From a bacterium (lineage in GTDB: Bacteria > Patescibacteriota > Doudnabacteria > UBA920), in contig JAJYJE010000048.1 in NCBI GenBank assembly GCA_021789715.1, positions 1-7,304 on the forward strand: a stretch of 7,304 nucleotides of DNA, given 5' to 3'. The notes below the pieces were generated by a model. The model saw nothing but the letters and a program-made list of their open reading frames with translations. It did no database searches and was not told the DNA's origin. Positions 5,316 through 7,304 of the stretch are shown here, one piece after another. Position numbers and translations under genes: made by a program. How positions within the stretch are numbered: the first letter of the stretch is position 1; each line of letters opens with the position of its first letter.

Positions 5316-6116
5316 TTACGGTTTTGCCACAAAGACAAAATCCAAATTGTTAAAATCCACGGGACTGACGACAGTGGCTTTCTTGAACAAATCATTAGGG
5401 GAAGAAATCACATCGCCTACCTGGCCGAGCAATAAACCTTTGGGAATTTGGGAGTTAATGCCGGCCGTGGTAACCAGCCAGCCCTTCTCAATATCGTCAT
5501 TCTGCGATAAGTGGTCAAGTATCAAGCCTGACCCGAACGAGCCGGTTACTATGGCATCCGCGCCGGTCTTGCTAAGTTCCGCGTCCGCGACAAATTTGGA
5601 ACTTGTGGCCAAAAGCGCCGTACTGCTGTTCTTTCCGGCGTATATAATTTTTCCAACCACATACCCTTCGGAAATTACCGCCTGGCCTACCGCCACGCCC
5701 TGGCTGCCGCCGCAATTGAGCACAAATGCGTCGGTTACGCCGAACGAATTTTCCGACAAAACGGTGCACGGTGCCAGGGCAAACGGCGAAGTGTTTACAA
5801 AGCCTAGTTCCTTGCGCAGCGCGTCGTTTTCCCGCCGCAGCTGATCGTAACCTACCAGCTGCTGCTGCAGGCTGTATACCTCCTGTTCTAATCGCGTGTT
5901 TTCACTGTCAATTTTCCGCAATTCAAAGATAGTAGAAAAAAAGCCCTGGACGGGGCGGGCCACGGCCCGCGCCGCGAACTCCACCGGACGCGGCGATTGG
6001 ATAAAAATCTCGGTAATCGGGTCAAGCCAGCCTTTTACCTGCATAACCGCCAACAGGCAAACCGCTACCAGGCACCCGGCAAAAATAGCGAAAGTTTTAG
6101 TATAGATAAAACGCAT
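5316..6116 (-). CDS. mreC: Rod shape-determining protein MreC (266 aa)
   Basis: MreC is a bitopic membrane protein whose periplasmic or extracellular part binds and activates PBP2. It shows a short cytoplasmic N-terminus, one membrane helix (about 8-27), and a coiled-coil segment (about 66-104, rich in Leu, Glu and Gln with heptad spacing). The two-beta-barrel domain (about 110-266) includes the family-like GQAVISEGYVVGKI (144-157), DAIVTGSFGSGLILDH (187-202) and KGLLLGQVG (226-234). The 266 aa length is normal. The start is ATG 6116, without a Shine-Dalgarno. Upstream is a 266-nt spacer separating it from mreB, larger than the other gaps in this block, so it may have its own promoter. I could not find a convincing one. 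A T7 run on the coding strand (5936-5942) encodes Phe-Phe without breaking the frame. It ends in TAA at 5316-5318. Confidence 0.93.
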   Translation of the reverse strand: MRFIYTKTFAIFAGCLVAVCLLAVMQVKGWLDPITEIFIQSPRPVEFAARAVARPVQGFFSTIFELRKIDSENTRLEQEVYSLQQQLVGYDQLRRENDALRKELGFVNTSPFALAPCTVLSENSFGVTDAFVLNCGGSQGVAVGQAVISEGYVVGKIIYAGKNSSTALLATSSKFVADAELSKTGADAIVTGSFGSGLILDHLSQNDDIEKGWLVTTAGINSQIPKGLLLGQVGDVISSPNDLFKKATVVSPVDFNNLDFVFVAKP

Positions 6117-6382
6117 AGGCAGGATTCTAAATATACCCGCCAGCCATAGCCTGCTTGGACAGCGGCTGGGTCAAGTTCTGGCGGCCATCTTAACCTTAAT
6201 ATCCGATTAGCACGCAGTTTGGCGGACGGGAAATCAACACAACGCAGACGGATTATTGGCTATTAACTTATGAAAATTGAACGGTTAAAAGATCCTTAGG
6301 GCCGCTTCCGATCTTTTAATCATTTAAGCCTCTCATCCTTTAATCTGATGTATACACGCCTAAATTTGCATATTCGCGATTG
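6117..6382. other. 266-nt mreB-mreC spacer
   Basis: This is the largest gene-free stretch in the window. It holds a hairpin with perfect 10-bp arms at 6285-6319 and a weak 6-bp inverted repeat, ccagcc/ggctgg (6140-6145 and 6164-6169). A 12-codon open frame on the minus strand (6285-6323) has a GAGAGG 5 nt before its ATG. I see no tRNA-like or riboswitch-like signature and no good promoter for mreC, although one may be expected in a gap this large. Confidence 0.6.
6283..6321. repeat. Hairpin with perfect 10-bp arms between mreB and mreC
   Basis: ttaaaagatc (6285-6294) pairs with gatcttttaa (6310-6319) around a 15-nt loop. It extends by a G-T (6284/6320) and a G-C pair (6283/6321). The A-rich 5' arm and U-rich 3' arm in either direction resemble a weak bidirectional terminator, about 60-100 nt past the mreB stop. 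The minus-strand arm GATTAAAAGATCGGAAGC matches positions 14-31 of the window at 16 of 18 bases. Confidence 0.5.
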
Positions 6383-7304
6383 CTACCTTGGGATCTTGCC
6401 GAACTCCGTGGGAACTAGCACATCCCGAAGCGTTTCCAAATCTTCCACCACCACTCCGGCACCGCGCGCCACGCATGTCAGCGGATCTTCCGCGACATGG
6501 ATGGGCATTTTGGTGGCATCGCGAATAAGCCGATCAAGCCCGCGCAACAACGCGCCTCCTCCGGCCAGGACGATGCCTTTATCCAAAATATCGGAAATCA
6601 GTTCCGGCGGCACATCTTCAATAACATTCTTAACGTTATTGACAATAACGCGAAGGCTGCGCATCAGCGCTTCCCTGACCTGCGTGTCGGAAATCGTAAC
6701 TTCTTTGGGCAGCCCGGATACCAAATCGCGGCCGCGCATCTGGGCATACAGCGGCTCTTCCAGTTCGTAAGCGCTGCCGATCTTAATTTTTACCTCTTCG
6801 GCGCTGCGCTCGCCGAGCAGCAGGTTAAAATTCTCACGGGCGTACTGGATAATATTTTGGTTCATCTCGTCGCCGGCAATGCGGATACTGCGCGATATGA
6901 CGATTCCGCCCAAAGAAATAACGGCAATCTCAGCCGTTCCGCCGCCGATATCCACAATCATGCTGCCGCCGGCCTCCTGCACCGGAAGGCGGCCGCCGAT
7001 GGCCGCGGCCATCGGCTCCTCGATTAAATAGGCTTCGCTGGCGCCGGCATTCATGGCCGCATCCACAACGGCGCGCTTCTCCACTTCGGTCACTCCCGAA
7101 GGAATTCCGATAACTACCCGGGGACGCCGCAAAAAAGCGTAGGTCTGGACATGGACCTTATCTATAAAATAACGGAGCATGGATTCGGTTACTTCGAAAT
7201 CCGAAATCACGCCGTCCACCAGAGGCCGGGTGGCGACAATATGGGGCGGAGTGCGGCCGACCATTTTGCGGGCCTCGCTGCCGATAGCCAGAATTTGCTT
7301 GGTG
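6383..7304 (-). CDS. mreB: Rod shape-determining protein MreB, N-terminus cut off by the window edge
   Basis: MreB is the bacterial actin homologue: ATP-bound filaments lie under the membrane and guide the wall-elongation complex. The reading frame is open to the window edge. Codons before the Met at 7264 continue a typical MreB sequence (TKQILAIGSEARKMVGRTP), so that Met is internal and the true start lies outside. About 306 residues are present and roughly 35-45 are missing, including the first phosphate-binding loop. Visible actin-fold motifs are IGIPSGVTEVEKRAV (connect region), EEPMAAAIG, phosphate-2 loop VDIGGGTAEIAV, and adenosine motif GIVLAGGGALLRGL. The C-terminus is the usual VPTEFGKIPR. 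No truncation or frameshift is seen within the window. It heads the mre block, and its stop is TAG at 6383-6385. Confidence 0.97.
   Translation of the reverse strand, partial: TKQILAIGSEARKMVGRTPPHIVATRPLVDGVISDFEVTESMLRYFIDKVHVQTYAFLRRPRVVIGIPSGVTEVEKRAVVDAAMNAGASEAYLIEEPMAAAIGGRLPVQEAGGSMIVDIGGGTAEIAVISLGGIVISRSIRIAGDEMNQNIIQYARENFNLLLGERSAEEVKIKIGSAYELEEPLYAQMRGRDLVSGLPKEVTISDTQVREALMRSLRVIVNNVKNVIEDVPPELISDILDKGIVLAGGGALLRGLDRLIRDATKMPIHVAEDPLTCVARGAGVVVEDLETLRDVLVPTEFGKIPR

Noticed and set aside
5936..5942. Homopolymer T7 on the coding strand of mreC as a frameshift or slippage site
   Set aside because: The frame continues intact on both sides and encodes a normal full-length MreC. The same applies to the A7 run at 730-736 in the response regulator.
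6117..6180. Promoter for mreC (TATATT at 6129-6134, TTGACC at 6168-6173)
   Set aside because: The spacing between the two hexamers is far from 16-18 nt, and no better pair was found.
6165..6185. tRNA T-arm-like stretch ggtcaagttct in the mreB-mreC spacer
   Set aside because: No complementary stem, acceptor arm or anticodon arm can be drawn around it.
6497..7027. Plus-strand open frame of 176 codons opposite mreB
   Set aside because: It overlaps the highly conserved MreB coding sequence antisense and shows no family resemblance. The 140-codon plus-strand frame at 6348-6770 is rejected for the same reason.
1..7304. UGA-recoding (Gracilibacteria-type) genetic code
   Set aside because: TGA terminates mrdA and the 302-aa gene at natural protein ends, and I saw no in-frame TGA inside the recognised proteins.

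Overview
All recognisable genes lie on the minus strand, so in transcriptional order the window reads from high to low coordinates: mreB (N-terminus cut off by the window edge), mreC, mreD, mrdA (PBP2), folD, a two-domain membrane protein of unknown function, a stand-alone response regulator, and secE. I see no credible gene on the plus strand and no tRNA, rRNA, CRISPR array or transposase.

Organism. The genes have mid-range GC with AT-rich spacers, and most starts lack a strong Shine-Dalgarno. SecE is small (58 aa). FolD has divergent signature motifs, and there is a carboxypeptidase-regulatory-like (CnaB-type) membrane protein. Together this suggests an uncultured Candidatus Patescibacteria (CPR/Parcubacteria-like) genome. 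This is inference and cannot be proved from the window. TGA ends two full-length genes, so a UGA=Gly code (Gracilibacteria/Absconditabacteria) is unlikely; code 11 fits.

Layout. 6117-7304 holds mreB and a 266-nt spacer with a perfect-armed hairpin. 2697-6116 is the elongasome block mreC-mreD-mrdA. MreB filaments, the MreC/MreD membrane link and the PBP2 transpeptidase together drive lateral wall synthesis. rodA, the usual glycosyltransferase partner of PBP2, does not follow mrdA; folD (one-carbon/folate metabolism) does. A three-hairpin region and a probable terminator follow folD. Then come the unknown membrane protein (787-1695), an orphan receiver-only response regulator (343-750), a good sigma70-type promoter with a hairpin at the predicted 5' end of the transcript, and secE, which encodes the SecYEG translocase subunit.

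Beyond the genes, the main signal is in the spacers. Several carry imperfect palindromes built from the same AT-rich words (TTGAAA, TTAAAA, AAAATTGAA). Two of them share an 18-base core with two differences. The CnaB-like membrane protein, with one copy of the domain on each side of a membrane hairpin, is the least characterised gene. I found no clear evidence of an entirely new multi-gene system; this is mostly core housekeeping sequence with unusual details.
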